Source: Aquitalea sp. LB_tupeE (GTDB lineage: Bacteria; Pseudomonadota; Gammaproteobacteria; Burkholderiales; Chromobacteriaceae). From it: a DNA stretch of 64,000 nt. Positions within the stretch are counted from its first letter, which is position 1; each line of letters opens with the position of its first letter. The notes under the pieces were generated by a model, which saw nothing but the letters and a program-made list of their open reading frames with translations, made no database searches and was not told where the DNA came from. Positions 45,727 through 55,478 of the stretch are shown here, piece after piece. A program made the position numbers and the translations under genes. The stretch lies in NCBI RefSeq assembly GCF_013391415.1, contig NZ_JACAXB010000010.1, forward strand, positions 62,001 to 126,000. The letters run 5' to 3'.

Positions 45727-46643
45727 CCCCGCTCGCGCTCTACCAGGCCATGTGGCAACTGTCCCTGCTTGATGGCCTGCAAGTTGGCAGAAATTTGTGC
45801 GACAGCCGGCTGTACCTGCGTCATGGCAGCAATATGCGGAGTCAGCAGCACCGAAGGATGACTCCACAAGGGATGCACGGTTTCCAGCGGCTCCACTTCG
45901 AACACGTCCAGCATGGCAAAACGCAGATGGCCGCTATCGAGCAAGCCCAGCAGGGCCGCTTCGTCCACTTGCTCGCCACGACCGGCATTGATCAGGGCCG
46001 CACCAGATGGCAGGCGCGACAACAAATAGGCATTCAGCAAGCCACGGGTCTGCGGCGTGGCAGGCAACAGATTCACCAGAATATCGCTACGCGCCAGCAA
46101 GTCGGGTAGCGCAGCTTCGCCAATATAGTCCTGCACGCCCGGCAATTGCCGACCAGTACGGCTCCAGCCAGCCACCGCATAGCCCATGGCAGCCAGGGAC
46201 TGCGCCACCCAGCCACCAATCTCGCCCAGGCCAAGCACACCAATGCGCGTTTGTCCCGCCGATAGCGCAGTCAGCGCTTGCCACTGCCGCAATGTCTGCT
46301 GACGGCGGTATTGCCCCATCTGCCGCTGTACATGCAGCACGCCGTACAGCACGTACTCCAGCATTTGCTGCGCCATGCCAGCGTCGGTCAACCGCACAAT
46401 CGGCACGGTAGAGGGCAAGTCATCTCGTTTCAGGATGCGATCGACACCGGCCCCCAGTACAAACACGGCCTGCAGATTCACCATGCCATTGAAGAAACCG
46501 GCTGGTGGATTCCACACCACCGCATAGTCAACTTGACCGACAGCCACCTCCTCCGGCCAGCACTGCACCTTATGCTGCGGCAGCGCCTGTTGCAAAGCAT
46601 GCTGATAGCGCACCATGTCCTGCGGGGCATAGAGGTATAACAT
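45720..46643 (-). CDS. ghrA: D-2-hydroxyacid dehydrogenase, GhrA-like glyoxylate/hydroxypyruvate reductase
   Basis: A 307-residue NAD(P)-dependent 2-hydroxyacid dehydrogenase of GhrA type, which reduces glyoxylate to glycolate and hydroxypyruvate to glycerate. Visible parts are the substrate-domain WNPPAGFFNGM and VFVLGAGVDRIL, the Rossmann GVLGLGEIGGWVAQSLAAMG (about 142-161), the arginine of NAGRGEQVDE, the glutamate in VFEVEPLE and the catalytic histidine in LTPHIAAMT. GGGAG lies 6 bases before the ATG at 46643, which is preferred over two upstream ATGs. It is divergent from the DUF1615 lipoprotein and overlaps nlpD at its 3' end. Confidence 0.92.
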   Translation of the reverse strand: MLYLYAPQDMVRYQHALQQALPQHKVQCWPEEVAVGQVDYAVVWNPPAGFFNGMVNLQAVFVLGAGVDRILKRDDLPSTVPIVRLTDAGMAQQMLEYVLYGVLHVQRQMGQYRRQQTLRQWQALTALSAGQTRIGVLGLGEIGGWVAQSLAAMGYAVAGWSRTGRQLPGVQDYIGEAALPDLLARSDILVNLLPATPQTRGLLNAYLLSRLPSGAALINAGRGEQVDEAALLGLLDSGHLRFAMLDVFEVEPLETVHPLWSHPSVLLTPHIAAMTQVQPAVAQISANLQAIKQGQLPHGLVERERGY

Positions 46644-46797
46644 TGACATCTCCCGATATGACCAGCTCACTGGTTTTAATCATGCATTGTAGATAAGGCC
46701 GCTCAGCATGGGCAGTCCCATCCCGTTTTATCTCCGATTGCCCCAAACCGCACAATGCGCCAAGATCACGTCTTGCGATTCTGGAATAACAAAGCGC

Positions 46798-48012
46798 ATG
46801 CGTCGCCATCTTCCGCTCTATCTGTTGCTGGCTTGCCTGAGTGCATGCAGCAGCACCGTTGCACCACCAGTCAACACCCCAACGGCACCGGCAGCCACCC
46901 CGGCAGTCAGCAACCCCACTCCTGCCACGCCAATTGCACCACCGCCGCTCGTAACGGTTCCTCCGCCGCCTTTGGCACCTGCAAGCACCAGCAAACCGGT
47001 GCTGAATGAAGCACAAGGCCGGGCCTTGCTGGACCGCTTGCTGCCACCACGCATCAGCGATCGCCAAGGCTGGAACCACGATATCGTTGCTGCTTTTACT
47101 GCATTGAAAATTCCGTACCGGGCAGACAATTTCTGCGCAGTTGCCGCAGTCATCGAACAAGAATCCAGCTGGCAGGCAGACCCGACAGTCCCCAATCTGC
47201 CAAGCATTGTCTGGGAAAAAATTGGCGAACGCGCCAACAAATACCTGGTACCGCTGCCAGTGGTGAAGGCGGCACTGCTCAAGACCTCACCCAACGGCAA
47301 AAGCTATAAGGCACGTATCGACAGCTTGCGTACCGAGCGCGAGATGAACCTGCTGTTTGAAGACATGGCAGCGGAAGCCAGCAAGCTGGGCTTGCCCATG
47401 AACATGAAAAACCCCATTCGCACCGGCGGCCCGATGCAGGTCAGCGTGGAGTTTGCCGAAGCGCATGTCAAAATCTGGCCCTATCCCTACCAGACTGGCA
47501 ATAGCATCCGCAACGATGTATTCACTCGCCGTGGCGGTATTTATTTCGGCAGTGCCATCCTGCTGCAATACCCTGCCCCGTATCAGGACATGCGCTACCG
47601 TTTTGCCGACTTCAATGCCGGGCGCTATAGCAGCCGCAATGCGGCCCTGCAGGCGGCCGTCAGTCAATTGACCGGCCGCAAGCTGGCTCTGGATGGTGAT
47701 TTGCTCAGCTATACCGGCAAGCAGGCCAGCGGCAGCACCTATCAAGCCCTGCTTGGCTTGCGCAGCCGCCTGGACATGAGCCAAAGCGAGATTGAAAGAG
47801 ACTTGCAGCAAGAAAAAAACAGCGCCTTGGCGCAAAGCGAGCTGTATCGCAAAGTGTTTGCCCTGGCAGACCGTCAGGCGGGCAAGCCAGTACCACGCGA
47901 ACGCATGCCGCAGATCGACCTGCACAGCCCGAAAATTTCGCGCAAGCTGACGACACAATGGTTTGCCGACAAGGTGAGTACACGCTATCAGGCCTGCATG
48001 GCCAGACAGTAG
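46798..48012 (+). CDS. DUF1615 family lipoprotein
   Basis: A 404-residue lipoprotein precursor with lipobox LSAC (cysteine about 17) after a short signal peptide. A P/T/A-rich linker (about 20-70) follows, then a DUF1615 domain to the end. The domain contains FCAVAAVIEQESSWQADPTVP, in which IEQESSW recalls the catalytic ES motif of lytic transglycosylases (goose-lysozyme/SLT fold). It also contains NPIRTGGPMQVSVEFA and YRFADFNAGRYSSRNAALQ, an arrangement like SLT motifs. I infer a peptidoglycan-related role, not proven. The start at 46798 fits the signal peptide; longer forms do not. A terminator shared with the tRNA operon follows. Confidence 0.87.
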   Translation: MRRHLPLYLLLACLSACSSTVAPPVNTPTAPAATPAVSNPTPATPIAPPPLVTVPPPPLAPASTSKPVLNEAQGRALLDRLLPPRISDRQGWNHDIVAAFTALKIPYRADNFCAVAAVIEQESSWQADPTVPNLPSIVWEKIGERANKYLVPLPVVKAALLKTSPNGKSYKARIDSLRTEREMNLLFEDMAAEASKLGLPMNMKNPIRTGGPMQVSVEFAEAHVKIWPYPYQTGNSIRNDVFTRRGGIYFGSAILLQYPAPYQDMRYRFADFNAGRYSSRNAALQAAVSQLTGRKLALDGDLLSYTGKQASGSTYQALLGLRSRLDMSQSEIERDLQQEKNSALAQSELYRKVFALADRQAGKPVPRERMPQIDLHSPKISRKLTTQWFADKVSTRYQACMARQ

Positions 48013-48113
48013 CGGAGTGAGTGCTGCAGGTAAGGCCTTCCGGGGCGCTTGCCTGTGGCACTGTGCATTTGCCGACGGCAACTGAACACTTGGCGGGAAG
48101 AAATGCAAAAACG

Positions 48114-48143
48114 AAAAAGCCCAGTCTTGCGACTGGGCTTTTT
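48114..48143. terminator. Bidirectional terminator between DUF1615 gene and the tRNA cluster
   Basis: Perfect 13-bp stem AAAAAGCCCAGTC / GACTGGGCTTTTT with a 4-base loop. It serves the plus-strand lipoprotein gene and the minus-strand tRNA cluster, 10 bases beyond tRNA-Glu. Confidence 0.92.
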
Positions 48144-48152
48144 CTTGAATCC

Positions 48153-48227
48153 TGGCGTCCCCACGGGGAATCGAACCCCGGCTACCGCCGTGAAAGGGCG
48201 GTGTTCTAACCGCTAAACTATAGGGAC
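48153..48227 (-). tRNA. tRNA-Glu (UUC)
   Basis: Read on the minus strand it folds as a cloverleaf: acceptor GTCCCTA / TGGGGAC, anticodon stem CCGCC / GGCGG around loop CTTTCAC (anticodon TTC), and T-arm CGGGG-TTCGAAT-CCCCG. CCA is encoded. It is the last of three tRNAs. Confidence 0.97.
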
Positions 48228-48229
48228 TT

Positions 48230-48306
48230 TGGTGCACCCGGAGCGATTCGAACGCCCGACCCTTTGGTTCGTAGCCAAATACTCTATCCAACTGAGCTAC
48301 GGGTGC
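48230..48306 (-). tRNA. tRNA-Arg (ACG)
   Basis: Minus-strand cloverleaf: acceptor GCACCCG / CGGGTGC, D-arm AGCTCAGTTGGATAGAGT, anticodon stem TTTGG / CCAAA around CTACGAA (anticodon ACG, normally read as inosine-CG), and T-arm GGGCG-TTCGAAT-CGCTC. CCA is encoded. It lies 2 bases upstream of tRNA-Glu. Confidence 0.97.
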
Positions 48307-48312
48307 AGATTC

Positions 48313-48406
48313 TGGCGGAGAAAGAGGGATTCGAACCCTCGATACAGGTTTAAGCCCGTATGCTTCCTTAGCAGGGAAGTGCCTTCGACCACTCGGCCAT
48401 TTCTCC
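48313..48406 (-). tRNA. tRNA-Ser (GCU)
   Basis: Minus-strand class II tRNA: acceptor GGAGAAA / TTTCTCC, anticodon loop CTGCTAA (anticodon GCT), a long variable arm (ACGGGCTTAAACCTGT) and T-arm GAGGG-TTCGAAT-CCCTC. CCA is encoded. It is the first tRNA of the cluster, 59 bases after lysC. Confidence 0.97.
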
Positions 48407-48465
48407 GTTCAGAGAGCGCCATATTAAGCAAGGCAGCGCCCTCTGTCAAGCATTTGCGTAAAAAA

Positions 48466-49692
48466 TTACGCCGGCTGATCCAGGCCGAATACCTTGTGCA
48501 ACACGCGCACACCCAGCTCCAGGTATTTCTCGTCAACCAGAACCGATACCTTGATTTCGGAAGTGGAGATCATCTGGATGTTGATGCCTTCTTCGGCCAG
48601 GGTGCGGAACATGGTGGAAGCCACGCCACAGTGCGAACGCATGCCCACGCCAACGATGGAGATCTTGGCGACTTTCTCGTCCGCGTCGATCTTGGCAGCA
48701 CCAATGTGGGTTTGTACTTCACGCAGAATTTCCATGGCACGGTGGAACTCGCCACGCGGCACAGTGAAGGAGAAATCGGTAGTACCGTTTTCGCCCACGT
48801 TCTGGATGATCATGTCGACTTCGATGTTGGCATCGGCAATCGGACCGAGAATCTGGTAAGCAATGCCCGGTTTGTCCGGTACACCCTTTACATTGATGCG
48901 TGCTTCATTACGGTCAAATGCGATGCCTGCAACGACGGCCTTTTCCATGTTTTCATCTTCCTCGAACGTAATCAGCGTGCCTTCCCCTTCATCCTCGAAG
49001 CTGGACAGCACACGCAGACGTACCTTGTATTTCCCTGCGAACTCTACCGAACGGATCTGCAATACCTTGGAACCCAAGGAAGCCATTTCCAGCATTTCCT
49101 CGAAGGTAATGGTCTTCAGACGGCGGGCTTCCGGCACCACGCGCGGATCGGTGGTGTAAACACCATCCACGTCGGTGTAGATCTGACATTCATCCGCATT
49201 GAGTGCGGCAGCCAGTGCCACAGCGGAAGTATCGGAACCACCACGGCCCAGCGTGGTGATGTTGCCGTTTTCATCCACACCCTGGAAGCCGGCCACCACC
49301 ACTACCGAACCGGCAGAGAGGTCTGTCCGCATGGCGGCTTCGTCGATGGATTGAATACGGGCTTTGGTGTGGGAGTCGTCCGTGGTGACACGAACCTGCC
49401 AGCCACAGTAGCTCTTGGCGTCAACGCCGATTTCCTTCAGCGCCATGGCCAACAGGCCGATGGTGACTTGCTCGCCGGTGGAAATGATCACGTCCAGCTC
49501 GCGCGGGTCCGGATAAGCCTGGATCTCTTTGGCAAGGGCAATCAGTCGGTTGGTTTCGCCACTCATGGCAGATACCACCACCACGACATCATGTCCCTGC
49601 GCTTTCCATTTGGCGACACGGCGGGCCACGTTCTTGATGCGCTCCGGAGAGCCCATCGAGGTACCGCCGTACTTTTGTACGATGAGTGCCAT
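48466..49692 (-). CDS. lysC: Aspartate kinase (lysine-sensitive type II)
   Basis: Aspartokinase phosphorylates aspartate, the first step to lysine, threonine, methionine and diaminopimelate. The 408-residue protein starts with [19 protein letters not shown] (catalytic lysine K7), followed by [16 protein letters not shown] and [13 protein letters not shown]. Two C-terminal ACT domains (about 265-340 and 345-405) bind feedback amino acids. The length and single-function build match the aspartokinase common in betaproteobacteria. The ribosome site is weak (AGAAG 6 bases upstream). Three tRNA genes follow on the same strand and may be read through from this gene. Confidence 0.97.
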   Translation of the reverse strand: MALIVQKYGGTSMGSPERIKNVARRVAKWKAQGHDVVVVVSAMSGETNRLIALAKEIQAYPDPRELDVIISTGEQVTIGLLAMALKEIGVDAKSYCGWQVRVTTDDSHTKARIQSIDEAAMRTDLSAGSVVVVAGFQGVDENGNITTLGRGGSDTSAVALAAALNADECQIYTDVDGVYTTDPRVVPEARRLKTITFEEMLEMASLGSKVLQIRSVEFAGKYKVRLRVLSSFEDEGEGTLITFEEDENMEKAVVAGIAFDRNEARINVKGVPDKPGIAYQILGPIADANIEVDMIIQNVGENGTTDFSFTVPRGEFHRAMEILREVQTHIGAAKIDADEKVAKISIVGVGMRSHCGVASTMFRTLAEEGINIQMISTSEIKVSVLVDEKYLELGVRVLHKVFGLDQPA

Positions 49693-49891
49693 GCTTGCTT
49701 CTTATATAGAAAGGTTGATATGTCGGACTTCGATTCTGACCCGATCCTTGCCACAAAAGCAAGGCCATTGTTCGACAATGCCCATCCGCCTTTGCGCAAT
49801 GCAACAAAAGCAGTCCTCTGCCTGGCAGGATTATTGGGAATGAATACAGCCGGAGCACCACTTCCCAGCTCAGCCCATGGGCAGTGGCCGC

Positions 49892-50716
49892 TCAGACAGC
49901 TTCGGTCAACAGGCGCTGCGGGTGGGTGTACACATTCACCCGGCCTGGGCGGGCAAAACCCAGCAAGGTAAGCCCGTATTGCTCGGCCATTTGTACGGCC
50001 AGCGCGGTGGGGGCTGCCACCGCCACCAGGATTTCAATCCCGGCAGCGGCAGCCTTTTGCACCATTTCATAACTGGCACGGCTGGTCACCAGCGCCACAC
50101 CCGCGCCCCAGTTGCCTAGCGCACGGCAGCCAATCAGCTTGTCCAGCGCCACGTGCCTCCCCACGTCCTCGCACACTTGCAATAACTGTCCATCCAGCGT
50201 CAGCCAGGCTGCCGCATGCGCGCAGCCGGTCGCCTGCGACAACACCTGTTGTACCGGCAGGCTTTCCAGCGCCTGATTCAATGCCGGCAAGGCCAGGCGC
50301 ACGCTGTGCGGCAGGGCCGGCAGCGGGCGGAATACTTCGGCCAGTTGCTCCACCCCACACAGGCCACAGCCGGTGCGCCCGGCCAGCTGACGGCGCCTTT
50401 CCTTGAGTGCGGCAAAGCAGGCGCTGGCCAGCTCGACATGAATTTCAATCCCGCTGGCCGCTTCACGCACTTCGATGTCGAAGATGTCAGCCACCGTGCG
50501 GGCAATACCTTCGGCCAGGGTGAAACCACGGGCAAACTGCTCCAGCTGCTGCGGGCTGACCATCATCACCACATGCGCCAGCCCGTTGTAGACCAGCGCC
50601 GCCGGCACTTCGCAGGCCAATACGTCCTCACTTGCCTGCAATGCCTTGTCATCCCGCCATTGCCAACGCTGGACATGCTGATGCAGCGGAAACGACGAAT
50701 CGGGTTCTGTGCTCAT
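49892..50716 (-). CDS. fdhD: Formate dehydrogenase sulfurtransferase FdhD
   Basis: FdhD passes sulfur from the cysteine desulfurase IscS to the molybdenum cofactor of formate dehydrogenases and is required for their activity. The 274-residue protein carries the essential CxxC in GRTGCGLCGVEQL (C117 and C120), the N-terminal ALVYNGLAHVVMM region and the C-terminal VTSRASYEMVQKAAAAGI segment. It is divergent from fdnG, 194 bases away, which fits a shared regulatory region. Homologues of this length are normal. Confidence 0.96.
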   Translation of the reverse strand: MSTEPDSSFPLHQHVQRWQWRDDKALQASEDVLACEVPAALVYNGLAHVVMMVSPQQLEQFARGFTLAEGIARTVADIFDIEVREAASGIEIHVELASACFAALKERRRQLAGRTGCGLCGVEQLAEVFRPLPALPHSVRLALPALNQALESLPVQQVLSQATGCAHAAAWLTLDGQLLQVCEDVGRHVALDKLIGCRALGNWGAGVALVTSRASYEMVQKAAAAGIEILVAVAAPTALAVQMAEQYGLTLLGFARPGRVNVYTHPQRLLTEAV

Positions 50717-50755
50717 CTGATTGAGATTTTCAATAGTTGAATTGACATCGGCTAT

Positions 50756-50784
50756 TTGAGCTTAAGCATTTTGCTGACGATAAT
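50756..50784 (+). promoter_or_regulatory. Candidate sigma-70 promoter of the fdn operon
   Basis: TTGAGC (50756-50761) and GATAAT (50779-50784) are 17 bases apart, with 4/6 and 5/6 consensus matches. The predicted leader before fdnG is about 120 bases. A TTGACA at 50743-50748 has no matching -10. I see no convincing FNR or NarL site. Confidence 0.45.
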
Positions 50785-50910
50785 GCGTTAAGGCTACAAC
50801 CGTCTGATGGGTCAGGCCAGTCCTTATTGTCGTGAGTACCATGGGGCGGGACTGGCCGGATGACATCCCGGAGCCCATCATTTCTTTCTTGTTCAACAAG
50901 GAGTCCCTTC

Positions 50911-53900
50911 ATGCAGGTCAATCGGCGACAGTTTTTCAAACTGTGTGCCGGGGGTATGACAGGTTCCACCATTGCAACACTGGGGCTGCTGCCGGCAACG
51001 GCAATGGCAGATGTGCGCAGCTACAAGCTGCTGCGCGCCAGTGAAACGCGCAATACCTGTCCTTACTGCTCGGTAGGCTGTGGCATTCTCATGTACGGCC
51101 TGGGCGATGGCGCCAAGAACGCCAAGTCCGAAATTTTCCATATCGAAGGCGACCCGGATCACCCGGTGAACCGTGGGGCACTCTGCCCCAAAGGCGCAGG
51201 CCTGGTGGACTTCATTCATAGCCCCAACCGCCTGAAGCACCCGGAAGTGCGCGAAGCGGGCAGCAATGAATGGAAGCGCATCAGCTGGGATGAAGCGTTT
51301 GCACGCATTGCCAAGCACATCAAGCAGGACCGCGATACCAACTTCACTGCAAAGAACGCCGATGGCGTGACGGTGAATCGCTGGCTGTCCACCGGTTTTC
51401 TGGCGGCCTCCGCCTCCAGCAACGAGGCTGGCTGGCTGACCCACAAATTCACGCGCAGCCTGGGCATGCTGGCTGTCGACAATCAGGCGCGTGTATGACA
51501 CGGACCAACGGTGGCAAGTCTTGCCCCAACATTTGGTCGCGGTGCCATGACAAACCATTGGGTCGACATCAAGAACGCCAATCTGATCGTGGTAATGGGT
51601 GGCAATGCCGCCGAAGCACACCCGGTTGGCTTCCGCTGGGCCATTGAGGCCAAGACCCGCAACAAGGCCAAGCTGCTGGTCATCGACCCGCGCTTTACCC
51701 GTACTGCCTCGGTGGCAGACTTCTACGCGCCCATCCGCACCGGCACGGACATTACCCTGTTGTCTGGCGTGATCCGCTATTTGCTGGAAACCGGTAAGTA
51801 CAACAAGGAATACACGCTCGCCTACACCAATGCCGCACTGCTGGTACACCCAGACTTCAAGTTCGAGGATGGCCTGTTCAGCGGCTACGACGCAGAGAAA
51901 CGCAAGTACGACAAATCCACCTGGGCCTACCAGCTGGATGAGAAGGGCATGGCCAAACGCGACGACACGTTGAGTGACCCGCGTTGTGTGATCAACCTGC
52001 TCAAACAGCATGTGTCGCGCTATACCGCCGACGTGGTGGCCAACATCTGCGGCACACCCAAGGAAGCCTTCCAGGCCATTTGTGAGCATCTGGCGGAAAC
52101 CAGCGCACCGGACAAAACCACCTCCTTCCTGTATGCACTGGGCTGGACCCAGCATTCCATCGGCGCGCAGAACATCCGCACCATGGCGATGATCCAGCTG
52201 TTGCTGGGCAATATGGGCATGGCCGGAGGCGGCATCAATGCGCTGCGCGGTCACTCCAACATCCAGGGTCTGACCGACTTGGGCCTGCTGTCCACCAGCC
52301 TGCCGGGCTACATGACCATGCCGTCAGAAAAAGAGCCGACGCTGGACAGCTATCTGGCCAAGTACACCAGCAAGCCGCTGGCAGACGGCCAGATGAACTA
52401 CTGGCAGAACTACCCCAAGTTCTTCATCTCTTTCATGAAGTCCATGTGGGGCGACAAGGCCACGGCAGACAACAACTGGGGTTATGACTGGCTGCCCAAG
52501 TGGGACAAGGGCTACGACGTGCTGCAGTACTTCGAGCTGATGCACCAGGGCAAGGTGAATGGCTACTTCTGCCAGGGCTTCAACCCGGTGGCGTCCTTCC
52601 CCAACAAGAACAAGATCGTGGCCTCGCTGTCGCGACTCAAGTTCCTGGTGATCATGGACCCGCTGGTGACGGAAACCTCCACCTTCTGGCAGAACCATGG
52701 CGAGCAGAACGATGTCGATCCGGCCAAGATTCACACCGAAGTGTTCCGCCTGCCTACCACCTGTTTTGCCGAGGAAGACGGCTCCATCGTCAACTCCGGG
52801 CGCTGGCTGCAATGGCACTGGAAGGGTGCGGAAGGCCCTGGCGAAGCGCTGACCGACCCGCAAATCCTGGCTGGCATCTTCCTCAAGCTCAAAGCCATGT
52901 ATGCCAAGGACGGTGGTGCCTTCCCGGATGCCATCAACAGCCTGTCCTGGGCTTATGGCGACCCGCACGAGCCCAAGCCGGAAGAGTTGGCCAAGGAGCT
53001 GAATGGCAAGGCGCTGGCCGATTTGCCTGACCCGAAAAACCCCGGTCAGTTTCTGGCGAAAAAGGGCGAGCTGCTACCCGGCTTTGCCCTGCTGCAGGCC
53101 GATGGCAGTACGGCGTCCGGTTGCTGGATTTTCGCCGGCAGCTGGACCCAGGCGGGCAACCAGATGGCACGGCGCGACAACAGCGACCCGTCCGGCCTTG
53201 GCAACACGCTGGGCTGGGCCTGGGCATGGCCGGCCAACCGCCGCATCCTGTACAACCGCGCCTCCTGCAAGCCCGATGGCACGCCATGGGACAAGAAGCG
53301 CATGCTGATCAAGTGGAACGGCGAGAAGTGGGTGGGTGTGGATGTGCCGGACTTCAAGGCCGACGAACCGCCAGGCAGCGCCATGGCTCCGTTCATCATG
53401 CAGCCGGAAGGACTGGGACGCTTGTTTGCGCTGGACAAGATGGCCGAAGGGCCGTTCCCGGAGCATTACGAGCCGTTCGAGACACCGCTGGGCACCAACC
53501 CGCTACATCCCAAGGTCATCTCCAACCCGGCCGCGCGGCTGTTCAAAGACGACAAGGCCGAGCTGGGTCAGCACGAGCAGTTCCCGTATGCCGCCACCAC
53601 CTACCGCCTGACCGAGCACTTCCACTACTGGACAAAGCATGCACGGCTGAACGCCATCATGCAGCCGGAACAGTTTGTGGAAATCGGCGAAGAGCTGGCC
53701 AGGGAAAAAGGCATCGCCCACGGCGACTTGGTGAAAGTGTCGTCCAAGCGCGGCTATATCAAGGCCAAGGCGGTGGTGACCAAGCGCATCAAGGCACTGC
53801 GGGTGAATGGCCAGTTGGTACACCATGTCGGCGTGCCGATTCACTGGGGCTTTGAGGGGCTGGCCAAGAAAGGCTTTATTGCCAATACGCTGACGCCGTT

Positions 53901-53967
53901 TGTCGGGGATGCCAATACCCAGACGCCGGAGTTCAAGTCTTTCCTTGTCAACGTTGAGAAAGCTTAA
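50911..53967 (+). CDS. fdnG: Formate dehydrogenase-N alpha subunit (selenoprotein)
   Basis: The catalytic subunit of a periplasmic membrane-bound formate dehydrogenase, which oxidises formate at a Mo/W-bis-MGD site. The gene must be read through the in-frame TGA at 51496-51498, inserting selenocysteine at residue 196, the same number as in E. coli FdnG, followed by HGPTVASLAPTFGRG. The full product is 1018 residues, the family length. A Tat signal (RRQFFK, residues 5-10) is present. A 4Fe-4S site is formed by C50, C53, C57 and C92 (CPYCSVGC). The start at 50911 has AAGGAG 8 bases upstream. fdnH follows after 9 bases. The split by TGA is not a mutation: both halves align as one protein and a SECIS hairpin follows. 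Confidence 0.97.
51496..51538 (+). other. UGA selenocysteine codon and bacterial SECIS hairpin
   Basis: The UGA (51496-51498) is followed by a two-part stem. The lower stem is GACCAA (51503-51508) with TTGGTC (51533-51538). The upper stem is GGCA / TGCC (51513-51516 and 51522-51525) around loop AGTCT, which holds the GU that SelB recognises. The geometry closely matches E. coli fdnG and fdhF elements. It implies that selA, selB, selC and selD exist elsewhere in the genome. Confidence 0.92.
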
Positions 53968-53976
53968 GGAGCGACC

Positions 53977-54852
53977 ATGTCACTGCAATCGCAAGATATC
54001 CTGCGCCGCTCTGCCAGCCCCACCCAGCCGCCCATTGCGCGCGAGCACAAGGCGGAAGTGGCCAAGCTAATCGACGTGTCCACCTGCATAGGCTGCAAGG
54101 CCTGTCAGGTGGCCTGTTCGGAGTGGAATGACCTGCGCGATGAGGTGGGCAGCAATGTCGGGGTGTACGACAACCCGGCCGACCTGTCCGCCGAAAGCTG
54201 GACGGTGATGCGTTACAGCGAAACCGAGCAGAACGGCAAGCTGGAATGGCTGATCCGCAAGGACGGCTGCATGCACTGCGCCGACCCCGGCTGCCTGAAA
54301 GCCTGCCCGTCGCCCGGTGCCATCATCCAGTACGCCAACGGCATCGTGGACTTCCAGTCCGAACACTGCATAGGCTGCGGCTACTGCATTGCCGGCTGTC
54401 CCTTCAATGTGCCGCGCATCAACCAGAAGGACAACAAGGCCTACAAGTGCACCTTGTGTTCCGACCGGGTGAGCGTGGGACAGGAACCGGCCTGTGTGAA
54501 AACCTGCCCCACCGGTGCCATCCGCTTTGGCAGCAAGGAGGACATGAAGGAATACGCACAGGAACGGGTGGACGAGCTGAAAACCCGTGGCTATGCCAAT
54601 GCCGGTCTGTACGATCCGCAAGGCGTAGGCGGCACCCATGTGATGTATGTGCTGCACCATGCCGACCAGCCCGAGCTGTACCACGGGCTGAAGAAGGATC
54701 CGCAAATCAGCCCGGTAGTCAGCCTGTGGAAGGGCATTCTCAAGCCGCTGTCCACCATTGGTCTGGCCGCTTCGGTGCTGTTCGGCTTCTTCCACTACAT
54801 CGGCGTCGGCCCCAACAAGGCCGAGGATGACGACGAGGAGGACAAGGCATGA
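53977..54852 (+). CDS. fdnH: Formate dehydrogenase beta subunit (4 x 4Fe-4S)
   Basis: The electron-transfer subunit, passing electrons from FdnG to the membrane cytochrome. The 291-residue protein has four cysteine clusters: [11 protein letters not shown] (from about 37), [14 protein letters not shown] (about 98), [12 protein letters not shown] (about 129) and CTLCSDR plus CVKTCP (about 149-170). One C-terminal membrane helix (about 257-275) anchors it. The last residues are acidic (EDDDEED). It starts 9 bases after fdnG and its stop overlaps fdnI by 4 bases. Confidence 0.97.
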   Translation: MSLQSQDILRRSASPTQPPIAREHKAEVAKLIDVSTCIGCKACQVACSEWNDLRDEVGSNVGVYDNPADLSAESWTVMRYSETEQNGKLEWLIRKDGCMHCADPGCLKACPSPGAIIQYANGIVDFQSEHCIGCGYCIAGCPFNVPRINQKDNKAYKCTLCSDRVSVGQEPACVKTCPTGAIRFGSKEDMKEYAQERVDELKTRGYANAGLYDPQGVGGTHVMYVLHHADQPELYHGLKKDPQISPVVSLWKGILKPLSTIGLAASVLFGFFHYIGVGPNKAEDDDEEDKA

Positions 54853-55478
54853 GCAAGGAAAAGCTGATCAAGCGTTACAGCGCGGCGGAACGCATCAACC
54901 ACTGGATCGTGGCAGTGTGTTTCCTGTTGCTGGCCATCTCCGGCCTGGCCTTTTTCTACCCGGCCTTCTTCTGGCTCACCGGCGTATTCGGCACGCCGCA
55001 GCTGGCGCGCATCATCCACCCCTTTGTCGGGGTGCTGATGTTCGTCGGCTTTGCCCGCCAATTCTTCCGTTACTGGCAGCACAATTTCATCAACCAGGAA
55101 GACATCAAGTGGATGAAATCGGTGAAGTCGGTGCTGGCAGGGCATGAGGTGGGTGATACCGGCAAGTACAACGGTGGTCAGAAAGGCATGTTCTGGCTGA
55201 TGACGGGCTGTCTGCTGGTACTGATTTGCACCGGTGTGGTCATCTGGCGGCCCTACTTTGCCTATTCCTTCCCCATAGATGTAGTGCGCATTGCCCTGCT
55301 GCTGCATGCCTGGGCGGCACTGGCACTGATTGCCGGCATCGTGGTGCATGTCTACGCGGCCATCTGGGTGCGTGGCACCATCCGTGCCATGGTGGAAGGC
55401 GTGGTCACCCATGCCTGGGCCAAGAAGCACCATCCGCGCTGGTATCGTGAAATGACAGGAGACAAGCACAAGCCATGA
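54849..55478 (+). CDS. fdnI: Formate dehydrogenase cytochrome b subunit
   Basis: The membrane gamma subunit, a di-heme b-type cytochrome that reduces quinone. The 209-residue protein has four membrane helices (about 16-38, 52-70, 112-132 and 146-172). Candidate heme histidines are at RINHWIV near 18, IIHPFVG near 57, [20 protein letters not shown] near 150 (two histidines) and the C-terminal region. It overlaps fdnH and fdhE by 4 bases each, so the four genes are tightly coupled. Confidence 0.96.
   Translation: MSKEKLIKRYSAAERINHWIVAVCFLLLAISGLAFFYPAFFWLTGVFGTPQLARIIHPFVGVLMFVGFARQFFRYWQHNFINQEDIKWMKSVKSVLAGHEVGDTGKYNGGQKGMFWLMTGCLLVLICTGVVIWRPYFAYSFPIDVVRIALLLHAWAALALIAGIVVHVYAAIWVRGTIRAMVEGVVTHAWAKKHHPRWYREMTGDKHKP

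Noticed and set aside
48153-48406. tRNA cluster as an integration site for a mobile element
   Set aside because: No integrase, no direct repeat of a tRNA 3' end and no change in gene style around it. Flanking genes are housekeeping.
48229-49971. Long plus-strand open frame of about 580 codons opposite lysC
   Set aside because: It is antisense to a clear lysC gene and three tRNAs, has no recognisable family pattern, and arises from GC-rich codon bias.
50717-50910. FNR box between fdhD and fdnG (TTGAGATTTTCAA at about 50721)
   Set aside because: The half sites are only 13 bases in total and one is mismatched, so it does not fit TTGAT-N4-ATCAA. Anaerobic control remains plausible but is unsupported by this sequence.
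51496-51498. fdnG as a pseudogene with a premature stop
   Set aside because: The TGA sits at the catalytic selenocysteine position, a SECIS hairpin follows, and the rest of the frame is intact.
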